64,000 nucleotides of DNA. It comes from UMGS1766 sp963597355. GTDB lineage: Bacteria > Bacillota > Clostridia > Oscillospirales > Oscillospiraceae. A program made the translations under genes and the position numbers. Of this stretch, positions 26,406 through 34,799 are shown one piece after another. Location: positions 26,429-90,428 of the forward strand of contig CAVBPR010000016.1 of the NCBI GenBank assembly GCA_963597355.1, read 5' to 3'. Positions within the stretch are counted from its first letter, which is position 1; the number at the start of each line of letters is the position of its first letter. Below the pieces are notes generated by a model. That model made no database searches, was not told the DNA's origin, and saw only the letters and a program-made list of their open reading frames with translations.

Positions 26406-26477
26406 CGGAACGAGTAGAAAGAAAAACTTCCATCTGTACTGAAAATGTGCAGCGGATAAAAATATTGGAGGTCTAAT

Positions 26478-26867
26478 ATGTTAGAAGTTGGAATTCAAGG
26501 GCAGCAGAACGCCGTTGTAAATGAAGCTACCACAGCACGGGTAATGGGCAGTGGTTCGTTGGATGTCTACGCAACCCCTGCTATGATCGCACTGATTGAA
26601 AAGGCCGCAATGCTGTCGGTTGCTCCGGAATTAGAAGCGGGCCAGGGAACCGTAGGGACAGATTTGAAAGTACAGCATCTGGCTTCTACCCCCCTGGGCA
26701 TGACAGTTACCGCAAAAACGGAGTTAGTCGAAGTGGATCGCCGTCGCCTTGTCTTTTCCGCCGAAGTTTATGATGAAGCTGGCTTGATTGGTAAAGGAAC
26801 TCATGAACGCTTTGTAATTGACGAGGCAAAGTTCCAGGCAAAGACAGATGCAAAAAAGTTGTCCTAA
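26478..26867 (+). CDS. Hot-dog thioesterase, fluoroacetyl-CoA thioesterase (FlK) family
   Basis: 129-residue single hot-dog domain. The FlK catalytic triad Thr42-Glu50-His76 aligns with Thr33 (YATPAM), Glu41 (LIEKAA) and His67 (VQHLASTPLG), with identical spacing of 8 and 26 residues, so hydrolysis of an acyl-CoA is strongly suggested. Whether fluoroacetyl-CoA is the substrate is doubtful; most homologues in gut bacteria act on unknown short acyl-CoAs. ATG 26478 follows GGAGG by 7 bases. Monocistronic between its own promoter and terminator. Confidence 0.88.
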   Translation: MLEVGIQGQQNAVVNEATTARVMGSGSLDVYATPAMIALIEKAAMLSVAPELEAGQGTVGTDLKVQHLASTPLGMTVTAKTELVEVDRRRLVFSAEVYDEAGLIGKGTHERFVIDEAKFQAKTDAKKLS

Positions 26868-26898
26868 TTTTTAGATCTACACTGCAATTGAAAAATCG

Positions 26899-26945
26899 AA
26901 AATCACCGGAATCAGTCTGAAAATGACTTTTCCCGGTGATTTTTT
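26899..26945 (+). terminator. Terminator of the thioesterase gene
   Basis: AAAATCACCGG (26899-26909) pairs with CCGGTGATTTTTT (from 26933). Confidence 0.85.
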
Positions 26946-26976
26946 AATTTGCCCGCTGAAACCTAAAATACGGAGG

Positions 26977-28995
26977 TCAATTTATTCCAAACAGGTTGAG
27001 CAGCTTTTGCCAGAAGGTGCGCTGAGTTTCCTGAGGCGCATCATCGGAAGACGGCTCATCGGTTTCGATTGCAGCTGTCTTGATAACGAACTGTACCGAT
27101 TTTATATTTGTGTTTTTACTGGAAACAAAGGATGTTATTTCCGAATCACTTCCGGTGATAGAGGAAGTCATCGAATCAATCTCGCTGCTGATTTGCGTAT
27201 CCATGTCCGAGGTTTGGTCGACAAACTCAGAAGTGCCGTCCGTCAACGTTTCCGTACCGCTATATAGTGCACTGACCGCATCATTCAATTCACCAACAGA
27301 AAGTTCGAGGGTTCCTGTGTTGCTGTATAGTGTGTCCATATTCAGCTTCAATGTTTTTGCCCCGGCAGCCGCATCGCTGACAGCACTGGTATAATCGACC
27401 AGTCCCTGATAAAAAACGCCATAACTGTCCAGCTGCCCTTTTAATTCCGACACCTGTTCTGCGGCCGCACTAACTGTGGCAACTGCGGCATTGATCTGGG
27501 CAGTTACTTCATCCGATGACATCAGCTGCTGAATATAAGCATTCCTGATTTGCGTCTTTTGTTCTTCCGTCAGGGAATCAACTGCCCCCTGGAGAATTTG
27601 CTCTTTTTGTTCCTCCGTAAGCTGGGCAACAGCGCTATTCAGAATTTGCGATTTCTGTTCTTCTGTCATGTTGGCAACGGTCTGGGCAATTACGGCCTGT
27701 CCCTCGGCAGTTTTCAGGAACGCAGCAGCCTGTTCTTCGGAATAACCGCTTTGGATGAGTTGCTCATAGACCAACTGCGCCGCAACCTGAGCATAAAGTG
27801 TGTCTGCCTGAGAGGAAATGTAGGCATAGTAAATGGCATTCGCCTGGGATTCGATGTAACCGCGATAAAGCGTCTCGGCCTGAGCTTCTACCTGTTGAGT
27901 CACCTGTTGCAGTGCGGACTGATAGGCTTGCTGATATACCGCATCCGCATCCATCTGATTCAACAAATCCATCAAGACAGAAGCATAATTCGAAGGAGTC
28001 AATATAACCGGACTCATACCTTTTTCCGCTAATTGAACATTGAGTGCCGTCGCGGCCGCAGTGCACAATCCGGCATATGCGGTATATGCCCCGTCCGTCA
28101 ATTGGTCACTCTTTTCGGTGATATCGGAAAGGCCGGAGTACAACTCTCCTGCTCCGTTAGACAGAGCGCCTACACCAGAATTCAACTCGCCTACTTTATC
28201 TTTTAAAGTTTCTGTGGCACTGGAAAGTTGACCGGCACCATCTTCCAGTTGGAAAGCACCATCATTTATGTCATTTATGGCGGCGACAATTTCATTCACC
28301 TTGTCCATTAGCTCTGTGTCATCCACATCAAGGTTCATATTCAGGCGAACACCATTGATTGCGACAGCATCCATTTCAAACTCTGTGACATCGGCAGTGA
28401 TAACGGTGTCAATGCCTTTGCCTGGCAAGATGGTATAGGTGAGCTGTTTGTCACTGCCTACATTGGCAACAGTTGCACCGTCTGCGACAATGTTTTGACA
28501 AAGACCCGTATCTAATGTGAAGGAAGCCTGAAGTGCATAATTTTCAAAGAAACTGCCTGTGCAGGTTTTGTTTTGTGTGACGGTAAAGTAGATCTTCAGT
28601 GCTCCGCTTTTACCGGCAATTTCTTCAGTAGAATATTCCTTTCCATCCAGAACATACCGAATAGAGATATCCCAAGGAATCTCCGTTGTTTTCAATGTCC
28701 CCTGATAATAAAATTTCTCCGCATTTGTTGCACATGTAATTTCGTCTCCGGCTTGATGGATTGGATCCGTTGTATTCAGCACCTTTACGCTGGAATAATC
28801 CCCATAATCCGTAATATTTCCACCGGCAAAGATATTGACGGCTTCCAGATCGGTTACCTTACCGGAAGCGTCGGTCATAACATAAATGACCTCTTCTTTT
28901 TCCGAAGGCGCTGTTTCCGCAAATGCCGGAATGACAAGCCCGCTCAAAAGCACTGCTGATAGTGCGGCTGCAGTAAATTTTTGTATATGTCTCAT
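26977..28995 (-). CDS. Secreted coiled-coil partner of an MMPL exporter (YhgE/Pip-like repeats)
   Basis: 672 residues with signal peptide (residues 1-26, ending PAFA). Beta-rich N-terminal 230 residues, then long helices full of heptad-like repeats of the YhgE/Pip style (GAGQLSSATETLKDKVGELN; GVGALSNGAGELYSGLSD). Two tandem repeat sets are visible: 12-residue units (ETLYRGYIESQA, NAIYYAYISSQA, DTLYAQVAAQ) and three 16-residue units built on LTEEQKxQI. No membrane helix other than the signal; the tail is FWQKLLNLFGIN. Its start overlaps the MMPL stop (ATGA), so the two are made together; I infer an extracellular or wall-spanning component of the exporter. Confidence 0.82.
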   Translation of the reverse strand: MRHIQKFTAAALSAVLLSGLVIPAFAETAPSEKEEVIYVMTDASGKVTDLEAVNIFAGGNITDYGDYSSVKVLNTTDPIHQAGDEITCATNAEKFYYQGTLKTTEIPWDISIRYVLDGKEYSTEEIAGKSGALKIYFTVTQNKTCTGSFFENYALQASFTLDTGLCQNIVADGATVANVGSDKQLTYTILPGKGIDTVITADVTEFEMDAVAINGVRLNMNLDVDDTELMDKVNEIVAAINDINDGAFQLEDGAGQLSSATETLKDKVGELNSGVGALSNGAGELYSGLSDITEKSDQLTDGAYTAYAGLCTAAATALNVQLAEKGMSPVILTPSNYASVLMDLLNQMDADAVYQQAYQSALQQVTQQVEAQAETLYRGYIESQANAIYYAYISSQADTLYAQVAAQLVYEQLIQSGYSEEQAAAFLKTAEGQAVIAQTVANMTEEQKSQILNSAVAQLTEEQKEQILQGAVDSLTEEQKTQIRNAYIQQLMSSDEVTAQINAAVATVSAAAEQVSELKGQLDSYGVFYQGLVDYTSAVSDAAAGAKTLKLNMDTLYSNTGTLELSVGELNDAVSALYSGTETLTDGTSEFVDQTSDMDTQISSEIDSMTSSITGSDSEITSFVSSKNTNIKSVQFVIKTAAIETDEPSSDDAPQETQRTFWQKLLNLFGIN

Positions 28996-31061
28996 GAAGC
29001 AAGGATCTCCTTTGTGTTTTTCGCTTGAGATTTTTCTCGAACAATGAATCGATCAAATAGATACAATAGCCCGGGCAATACAAACAGGACGATTGCAAGG
29101 GAACAAAGCGTTCCTTTCCCGAGGAAATATCCAAGTTGGGAAAGCAAACCATGGGTTGAAAAGAAGCCAAGTAAAAAACCTACCACGGTCAATACACTGG
29201 CGGAGGTCAGCACAGACACTGAGACAGCAGAAATGGTTTGCACCACCGCTTCACGTTTGGCGTAGCTTTGCCGCATTTCTTTATATCGATCGGTGAACAA
29301 GATGGCGTAATCTACGGTTGCACCAAGCTGAATCGAGCTGATGATCAGGTAGGCAATATAGAAAATAGATTGATTTCCAAAGTAAGGAATGGAAAGGTTG
29401 ATCCAAATTGCCGCTTCGATCGACAGCACAAGGATGATTGGTAGAATCAGTGACTTCATTGTGAGCAACAGCACGAGAAACACAGCAGCAATTGCGATGA
29501 GATTCACTTTCACCATATCTGCGGTAACTGTATCCATCAGATCATAGGTGGATACACCCTCGCCGGCTAAATACCATGTGCCCGGATAGTACTGTTCTGC
29601 CGTATCTCGCACTTGCTCCACCAAAGAAAAGGTCTCGTCTCCTTCATAGCTGGCATCCACGGTCAATACCATGCGGGTATAGTTTTCACTGTTTAATTTG
29701 GAAAGCGTACCGCTGTCCAGATATTGCTCCGGAATGGTTGCTCCTACTGTGTCTACATAGGATACAATGCTCTTTATCTGCGCTATATTATGAAGCGCTT
29801 GTGACAATTCCAGCTGAGTGGCAGTGCTCTCCTTTGGAATCAACAACACATAAGTGTCTTGCTTTCCAAAGGTATCTTCAATTTTATCTGTATCAGCACC
29901 AAGTTTGGTTTCGCTTCCAAAGATGTGGGAAGCGCCGTAATAAAAACTGTTGGCATTTGAAGCCAGATAGCATGGGACAATGAGGATGGCAAACAAAATG
30001 ACCATCGGCATCATAATGTGACAGATAAAGGTTCCAAATTTGTGGAACGACGGCATAAAAGAACGATGCTGTGATTGATCGATGAACTTATAGGTGCGCA
30101 GAATGAGTGCAGGCATAAAGGTGAAAACGGTAATCAAACTGATTGCCACGCCCTTTGCCAGCGCAAGACCCAAATCGGGACCAATCTGGAATTGCATCAG
30201 GCACAATGCTAAAAAACCAATTACGGTTGTTAAGCCGCTGGACAGGATGGATGTGGTGGACATCGTCAATGCCTGGATCATCGCCTCTTTTGGATTGGGA
30301 GCAGTTTTTCGGCATTCTGCAAAGCGATGCAAAAGGAAAACGGAATAGTCCAGCGACACTGCAAGCTGCAGAATATTTCCGGCGGCATTGGTCACGAATG
30401 AGATCTCGCCGAAGATGATGTTGCTTCCTGCGTTGATGATTACAGCGATTCCAAGTCCGGCCAAGACAAGAAAAGGCTCTGCAAAGGAAGTCGTCGTAAG
30501 GATCAGGACAAATAAGACAAAGGCGACCGCAATAACAGCTATGACTCTAATTTCATTTACGGTACTGGTCGTGGCCGTCGCAGTTGAGACCGCACTCCCT
30601 GTCATTGCATTGTCGTCGCCGATAATATCCCGAATCGCGTTTACAGCGTCAATTCTTTTTTCTTCGGAAATAGTTACAGAAAACAATGCATTACTGTCCT
30701 TATAGTAGGTTTCTACGCTGTCGGAATCCAATGTCTCCAGCGGAACGGTTAAGCTTGCAACATCATCCAGCCAGGTAACATCCGTTACCCCGTCAACGGC
30801 CATCAGCTTTTCCTTGTATTCCAGGGCTTGTGGAACGGTTACATCCTGCACCAATACGCGTGCATTCGGTATTCCGCCCTCATATTCCTGCTCCATCAAG
30901 TCCAGTGCCTGCGTTGATGCGCTATCTGGTGGCAGATAGTCGTTCATGTCGTAATCGACTGAAATAAACTGCTTGCAAACTGCGCAGACAGCAAACAGAA
31001 CCAGAAAAACAGCAATGACGGACTTTGTGTGATTGACAATGTACCTATAGAATTTTGTCAT
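28992..31061 (-). CDS. MMPL/RND-family exporter
   Basis: 689 residues with duplicated RND architecture: helix 1, a first extracellular loop of about 150 residues, helices 2-6, a second loop, helices 8-12. Motifs SLDYSVFLLHRFAE and ATVDYAILFTDRYKE carry the paired Asp-Tyr of proton-coupled MMPL proteins; each half has the TTVIGFLAL / LTVVGFLLG block. ATG 31061 follows GAGGAG by 10 bases. Lies between a 105-residue gene and the coiled-coil gene, all overlapping, under a divergent TetR. Substrate probably a lipid or hydrophobic drug, unproven. Confidence 0.92.
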   Translation of the reverse strand: MTKFYRYIVNHTKSVIAVFLVLFAVCAVCKQFISVDYDMNDYLPPDSASTQALDLMEQEYEGGIPNARVLVQDVTVPQALEYKEKLMAVDGVTDVTWLDDVASLTVPLETLDSDSVETYYKDSNALFSVTISEEKRIDAVNAIRDIIGDDNAMTGSAVSTATATTSTVNEIRVIAVIAVAFVLFVLILTTTSFAEPFLVLAGLGIAVIINAGSNIIFGEISFVTNAAGNILQLAVSLDYSVFLLHRFAECRKTAPNPKEAMIQALTMSTTSILSSGLTTVIGFLALCLMQFQIGPDLGLALAKGVAISLITVFTFMPALILRTYKFIDQSQHRSFMPSFHKFGTFICHIMMPMVILFAILIVPCYLASNANSFYYGASHIFGSETKLGADTDKIEDTFGKQDTYVLLIPKESTATQLELSQALHNIAQIKSIVSYVDTVGATIPEQYLDSGTLSKLNSENYTRMVLTVDASYEGDETFSLVEQVRDTAEQYYPGTWYLAGEGVSTYDLMDTVTADMVKVNLIAIAAVFLVLLLTMKSLILPIILVLSIEAAIWINLSIPYFGNQSIFYIAYLIISSIQLGATVDYAILFTDRYKEMRQSYAKREAVVQTISAVSVSVLTSASVLTVVGFLLGFFSTHGLLSQLGYFLGKGTLCSLAIVLFVLPGLLYLFDRFIVREKSQAKNTKEILAS

Positions 31062-31362
31062 CAATAAAAAACTCCTCTCCGGAAATGGAATAATATGCAC
31101 CGGAATTCGTCTTCAGATTCATAAGAATCTCTCGTCCGCTGATTGTGCCGACTGCGCTGTAGTATATTGTGGCAATCAATGTCCGCAGTGTTCCGGCAAC
31201 CGTTATCTGTCCATTTTCCGTCAGAGTACCGCTGAAGGAATTTTTTTCGCCCATTACACTCAGCCATCCGTCTATGTTTCCTTCTGTCTCATGTAATGTC
31301 ATGGTTCCATTTCGGACTCCAAGTGGCACAACCAGACGAATTCGGTAGAATTTCTCGGTCAT
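31045..31362 (-). CDS. Small conserved-looking protein before the MMPL exporter, unknown
   Basis: 105 residues, no signal peptide, alternating hydrophobic and polar residues suggesting an antiparallel beta barrel (RIRLVVPLGVRNGTMTLHE, then GEKNSFSGTLTENGQITVAG). I do not recognise a family. ATG 31362 follows AAAGGAGCGG at good spacing; the longer frame would run into the regulatory gap. The stop lies inside the MMPL ribosome-binding zone, overlapping that gene by 17 bases, so it is translationally coupled. Possibly a cytosolic substrate-binding or regulatory accessory of the exporter (guess). Confidence 0.7.
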   Translation of the reverse strand: MTEKFYRIRLVVPLGVRNGTMTLHETEGNIDGWLSVMGEKNSFSGTLTENGQITVAGTLRTLIATIYYSAVGTISGREILMNLKTNSGAYYSISGEEFFIDDKIL

Positions 31363-31421
31363 ATTTCCGCTCCTTTCCTTGATTTCAGGTATCAGATTAC
31401 CGAAGAACAGCACGGAATAAA

Positions 31422-31436
31422 ATGGTCAGACACCAT
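31422..31436. promoter_or_regulatory. Candidate TetR operator
   Basis: Inverted repeat ATGGT-N5-ACCAT in the gap between the exporter operon and tetR. A related half GGTCAAACA occurs at 31454. Position fits control of the exporter operon; unproven. Confidence 0.35.
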
Positions 31437-31498
31437 GGATTTAGGTAAAAAACGGTCAAACAGGAGTAAATTGTGGGGCAAATATACGTCCTAATTCG

Positions 31499-31527
31499 TT
31501 GTATTATTTAATGGACAAGTGTATCAT
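31499..31527 (+). promoter_or_regulatory. Promoter for tetR-type regulator
   Basis: TTGTAT (31499-31504), 17-base spacer, TATCAT (31522-31527), giving a very short leader before the GTG start. Confidence 0.6.
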
Positions 31528-31550
31528 AAATACAAAAGGAGTTGATACGA

Positions 31551-32129
31551 GTGAAACACGCGGTAACAACACAGAATACAAGAAAAATCTTTGCCGCTTC
31601 CTTGAAAAAGTTCATGGAAAAGAAACCGCTTTCCAAGATTACGGTCAGCGAAATTGTTGCAGATTGCGGGGTCAATCGAAAGACCTTTTATTATCATTTC
31701 GAAGATATCTATTCTCTGCTGAAATGGATGCTGGAAGAAGAGGCATTTGATGTAGTGAAACAGTTTGATCTGCTGGTCGATTATCGGGAGGCAATCCTGT
31801 TTGTGCTGAAATATGTACGGCAGAACAAGCACTTGCTTTGCTGCGCCTATGACAGCATGGGCCGCGATGAAATGAAGCGGTTTTTCTATGCGGATTTTGT
31901 TGGTATCACAAAAAATATTATTCAGAATACCGAGCAGGAAATGGGCATTCGTGTTGATCCGCAGTTTGAAGAATTCCTGACCCATTTTTATACCGAGGCG
32001 ATTGCCGGCCTTCTGATTGATGAATTCACAAACAGAGAAGGTCACGATACAGAAAAAGCAGTCGAGTATATTTCCCTAATCTTAAAAACCTCCTTACCCA
32101 GCGTTCTGTCTGGCTCACAGAAAACATAA
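31551..32129 (+). CDS. TetR-family repressor, probable regulator of the MMPL operon
   Basis: 192 residues from a GTG with AAAAGGAG nine bases upstream (the TTG start nine bases earlier is too close to that site). The N-terminal helix-turn-helix is ISKITVSEIVADCG-like: LSKITVSEIVADCGVNRKTF followed by YYHFEDIYSLL, the DhaS-like TetR form. The C-terminal 130 residues form the ligand/dimer domain. It diverges from the exporter operon over 188 bases, the usual autoregulatory arrangement. The ligand is unknown, probably the exported compound. Confidence 0.92.
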   Translation: MKHAVTTQNTRKIFAASLKKFMEKKPLSKITVSEIVADCGVNRKTFYYHFEDIYSLLKWMLEEEAFDVVKQFDLLVDYREAILFVLKYVRQNKHLLCCAYDSMGRDEMKRFFYADFVGITKNIIQNTEQEMGIRVDPQFEEFLTHFYTEAIAGLLIDEFTNREGHDTEKAVEYISLILKTSLPSVLSGSQKT

Positions 32130-32187
32130 TTGACATGGACAGCAAAGAATATCTCCCGTTCAGGCAATGAGCTCGTCATTCGACAAA

Positions 32188-32232
32188 AAAAGACTTGCGG
32201 CAATACCGTGAATGTACTGCCACAAGTCTTTT
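32188..32232. terminator. Bidirectional terminator between tetR and the flavoprotein operon
   Basis: AAAAGACTTGCGGCA (32188-32202) pairs with TGCCACAAGTCTTTT (32218-32232), one mismatch. Ends both convergent units. Confidence 0.8.
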
Positions 32233-32293
32233 GTTATGTTTCATTCTGTCTGTGCCTTACTTCATCTGCGCACTGCAGAGGACAACTTATACA

Positions 32294-33991
32294 TCAGAGG
32301 GACTCCGCCGCATTTTCTCCCGCAAGGAATCCGCTGGCAAAGGCCCAGGCAAGGTCATTAATGATCTGCACCTTAACGCCACCCTGATTGATGAACCGTC
32401 CAGAGGCAAAGTCACCTGTCACATAGAGATTTTCGATTATTCCGCCATCTGCCGCCACAGCCTGCATTCTTGCATTGACTGGTACGCCGCCAAAGGCTCC
32501 GTCCGTAGCCATAGTACACCGTAGTGCATAAAAAGGGCCTTCTCTCAATGGTTTCAGCGCATCCGAAGTCTTGCAAAAGTCTGTATCTGCACCCGCATCA
32601 CACAGGGCATTATAGCGCTCTACTGTGGCGGTCAGTGCCGCCGAATCGATGCCGCACTGCTCCGCCAGAGCTTCTATGGTCTCGGCACACTTGAAGGCAA
32701 AGCCATACTCTCTCAATGCACCATTCAGATCATCCTGCCAGTTCTCCGGCAGGGGCGGCATGGGAAATAGACCGGACTGCACACCGGAATGGGAACGCTC
32801 CACTGCCCGCTCCACACAACCGGCGTCGAAAATTTTGAAGCTCACACCGTTGGTCTGATCCCGCAGAGGGATAGCCTGACCAAAGAAATTACCCCGGCTG
32901 CCCATCTGTTCATTAACCCAGCGCTGTCCCTGTTCGTTGACCTGAATGACAGAAGGGTCAAACATCATAGCTCCGAAACAGGCATAGGGTGTGTCATCCG
33001 CAGGCATAAACAACGGCCCCATGAGTCGCAGGCAGAAGCTGTCCGAATCCAACTTTGCTCCCACCTGTTTCGCCATCTTCAGACCGTCACCGGTATAAGC
33101 AGCGGAGCGGTGGGCAGAGCGCACTTTCTTCATCTGAGCAAATTTCGGATCAACCTGCTCCAGCACTTTCTGGTTTTCGATCCAGCTGCCAGTCGCCAGC
33201 ACACATTCTTTGCAGGTAATACGCACCATGCCGCCATCATCCCGACACAGTACACCGGTGATTTTTCCGTCCTCGCTCATAAGCTCCTGTGCCGCTGTTC
33301 CGGTGAGTACCGTAACTCCCCGCTTCTGGCACAGCGAAAGCATCTGATCCATAATGTACTTGCCGGTACCGCCCTGCGCACCGTGGCGCATTTTCTTGAA
33401 TACTGGCACCACCGGCCCACCGGGGCCATCAAAGATGTAGTGTCCCTCGCGGAACTCATCCTCTACATGGTCGCCCGTGTCACACAGCCAGTCAAAGAAA
33501 CGTCCTGTGGCCTCAAAGCAGTTCCGCGCCAACTGAGGATCCAATCTCCAGTAAGTGGCATCCATTGCGCGAATCAACTCCTCTTCCATCACATCGGGAA
33601 GATTTCGCTCTGTCTGCCAGCGGCTGCGGTACATTTTAAAGTCCGCCGCGTACCACGCACCGCCGCCGGTGCGTTTCTGCTTTTCAACTACAATGACCTT
33701 GATGTTCGGATTCTCTGCCGCCCGTGCCGCCGCTACCATACCGGCACCGCCGCCACCCAACACCAACACATCGCAGTCCAACTCGATGAGCGCGTGGGGC
33801 TGAACCGGCACTGGAGGTGCATTCAAATCGATGGGGGCACACTCCTTGCACACTGTGGCACATTTTCCGCAAGAGATACACTTTTTTTCATCTATCAATG
33901 GCCGGTCTTCTGTCAGGCAGATTGCGCCCACAGGACATTCTACCTTACATTTCAGACAGGCCACGCAATTATCTTGAATATAATAAGCCAT
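32294..33991 (-). CDS. Ferredoxin-fused FAD oxidoreductase (fumarate-reductase-like), paralogue 1
   Basis: 565 residues. Residues 1-60 form a bacterial 2x[4Fe-4S] ferredoxin domain (Cys9/12/15/19 and Cys38/41/44/48). Residues 70-560 are an FAD_binding_2 flavoprotein: VLVLGGGGAGMVAA binds ADP of FAD, VVEKQKRTGGG follows, and the C-terminal TGDFASGRFINQGG is the FAD-contacting end. No signal peptide or cytochrome, so it is cytosolic. Family members reduce activated C=C bonds or similar acceptors; substrate unknown. It is the last gene of the importer operon, 13 bases after the orphan nucleotidase-domain gene. Paralogue 2 (41316-43013) has the same length and plan. Confidence 0.9.
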   Translation of the reverse strand: MAYYIQDNCVACLKCKVECPVGAICLTEDRPLIDEKKCISCGKCATVCKECAPIDLNAPPVPVQPHALIELDCDVLVLGGGGAGMVAAARAAENPNIKVIVVEKQKRTGGGAWYAADFKMYRSRWQTERNLPDVMEEELIRAMDATYWRLDPQLARNCFEATGRFFDWLCDTGDHVEDEFREGHYIFDGPGGPVVPVFKKMRHGAQGGTGKYIMDQMLSLCQKRGVTVLTGTAAQELMSEDGKITGVLCRDDGGMVRITCKECVLATGSWIENQKVLEQVDPKFAQMKKVRSAHRSAAYTGDGLKMAKQVGAKLDSDSFCLRLMGPLFMPADDTPYACFGAMMFDPSVIQVNEQGQRWVNEQMGSRGNFFGQAIPLRDQTNGVSFKIFDAGCVERAVERSHSGVQSGLFPMPPLPENWQDDLNGALREYGFAFKCAETIEALAEQCGIDSAALTATVERYNALCDAGADTDFCKTSDALKPLREGPFYALRCTMATDGAFGGVPVNARMQAVAADGGIIENLYVTGDFASGRFINQGGVKVQIINDLAWAFASGFLAGENAAESL

Positions 33992-34003
33992 TTTCTTCTT
34001 TCC

Positions 34004-34798
34004 TCAGTCAAACTCTTCCTTATGATGCTTCAGCCGCAAGCCGGACATTGCCAGCAACACGGTCAAAATTCCAATACCCGCCACAAGCAACCAGCGGGGA
34101 AACATTCCCACAATCGTATTCTCCCGGGCTCCCAGCACTGTGATACGATCTGTATCGCCTTCCGGAAGCTCGCTGTGAACAGCAATATAGCTGCACAACG
34201 CATCTGCACAGGTAACCGACAACTCGTCTCCGTCCAGCAGGTGTTCCGGTGCGGTTACTGTAATCCGACTTTCCGAATCTGTTCGCTCCAGCTTTGTGCC
34301 GTCATCCAATCGAAGCGATAGCACTCGTTCTCCGACAGGTGCAGATGCATCATAGCGGAACGAAAAACCAGATATCTGGCAAAACACCTGATTTCGTTCC
34401 AAATAGTCTGTAATGATTCGCTCTGTTTTAGTGTCAACTGTGATGTCGGCCACCGCATTTTCCAGCAACGCATAAAGTTCCCGCGGAGAAATGGTTGCCA
34501 TCACCAGTTTTTCATCGGAAGAAAAAACATGTTCCACATCTTCACGGGTAATATTCCCCTGAGGCAAATCCGCGGAAAGCATGCTGGTATTGATCAATGC
34601 AATCTGAGTTTCTCCTGCGGCGCGAAACGCATCTGCCACAACACTGCCAAGTTCGCACTGACTAATGTAGGGTGACTCCAGATCCATGGAGCGAGGTGCT
34701 TTATTCAAAGAGCCAACCGATTCGGTCGCCATCGCAGATACACTCAGAGCCGCCGCCAACAGAAGCACTGTGACGGCGGTCAAAAGTTTCTTTTTCAT
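34004..34798 (-). CDS. Membrane-anchored protein with an orphan 5-prime-nucleotidase C-terminal domain
   Basis: 264 residues: signal peptide (1-22), a 5'-Nucleotidase_C-like domain (about 35-215), and a C-terminal membrane helix (RWLLVAGIGILTVLLAMSG) with a basic tail. Family marks: CELGSVVADAFR, ALINTSML, NITREDVEHVF, TISPRELYALLENAV. The metallophosphatase catalytic domain that normally precedes this region is absent, so catalysis is not expected; it may only bind substrate. ATG 34798 lies just after the dppF-like stop with no strong ribosome site, implying coupling. Placed between the importer and a flavoprotein, it may present ligand to the importer (inference). Confidence 0.75.
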   Translation of the reverse strand: MKKKLLTAVTVLLLAAALSVSAMATESVGSLNKAPRSMDLESPYISQCELGSVVADAFRAAGETQIALINTSMLSADLPQGNITREDVEHVFSSDEKLVMATISPRELYALLENAVADITVDTKTERIITDYLERNQVFCQISGFSFRYDASAPVGERVLSLRLDDGTKLERTDSESRITVTAPEHLLDGDELSVTCADALCSYIAVHSELPEGDTDRITVLGARENTIVGMFPRWLLVAGIGILTVLLAMSGLRLKHHKEEFD

Positions 34799-34799
34799 A

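Noticed and set aside
32789..34321. 510-codon open frame antisense to flavoprotein paralogue 1
   Set aside because: Same shadow effect; the minus-strand gene has clear Fe-S and FAD motifs.
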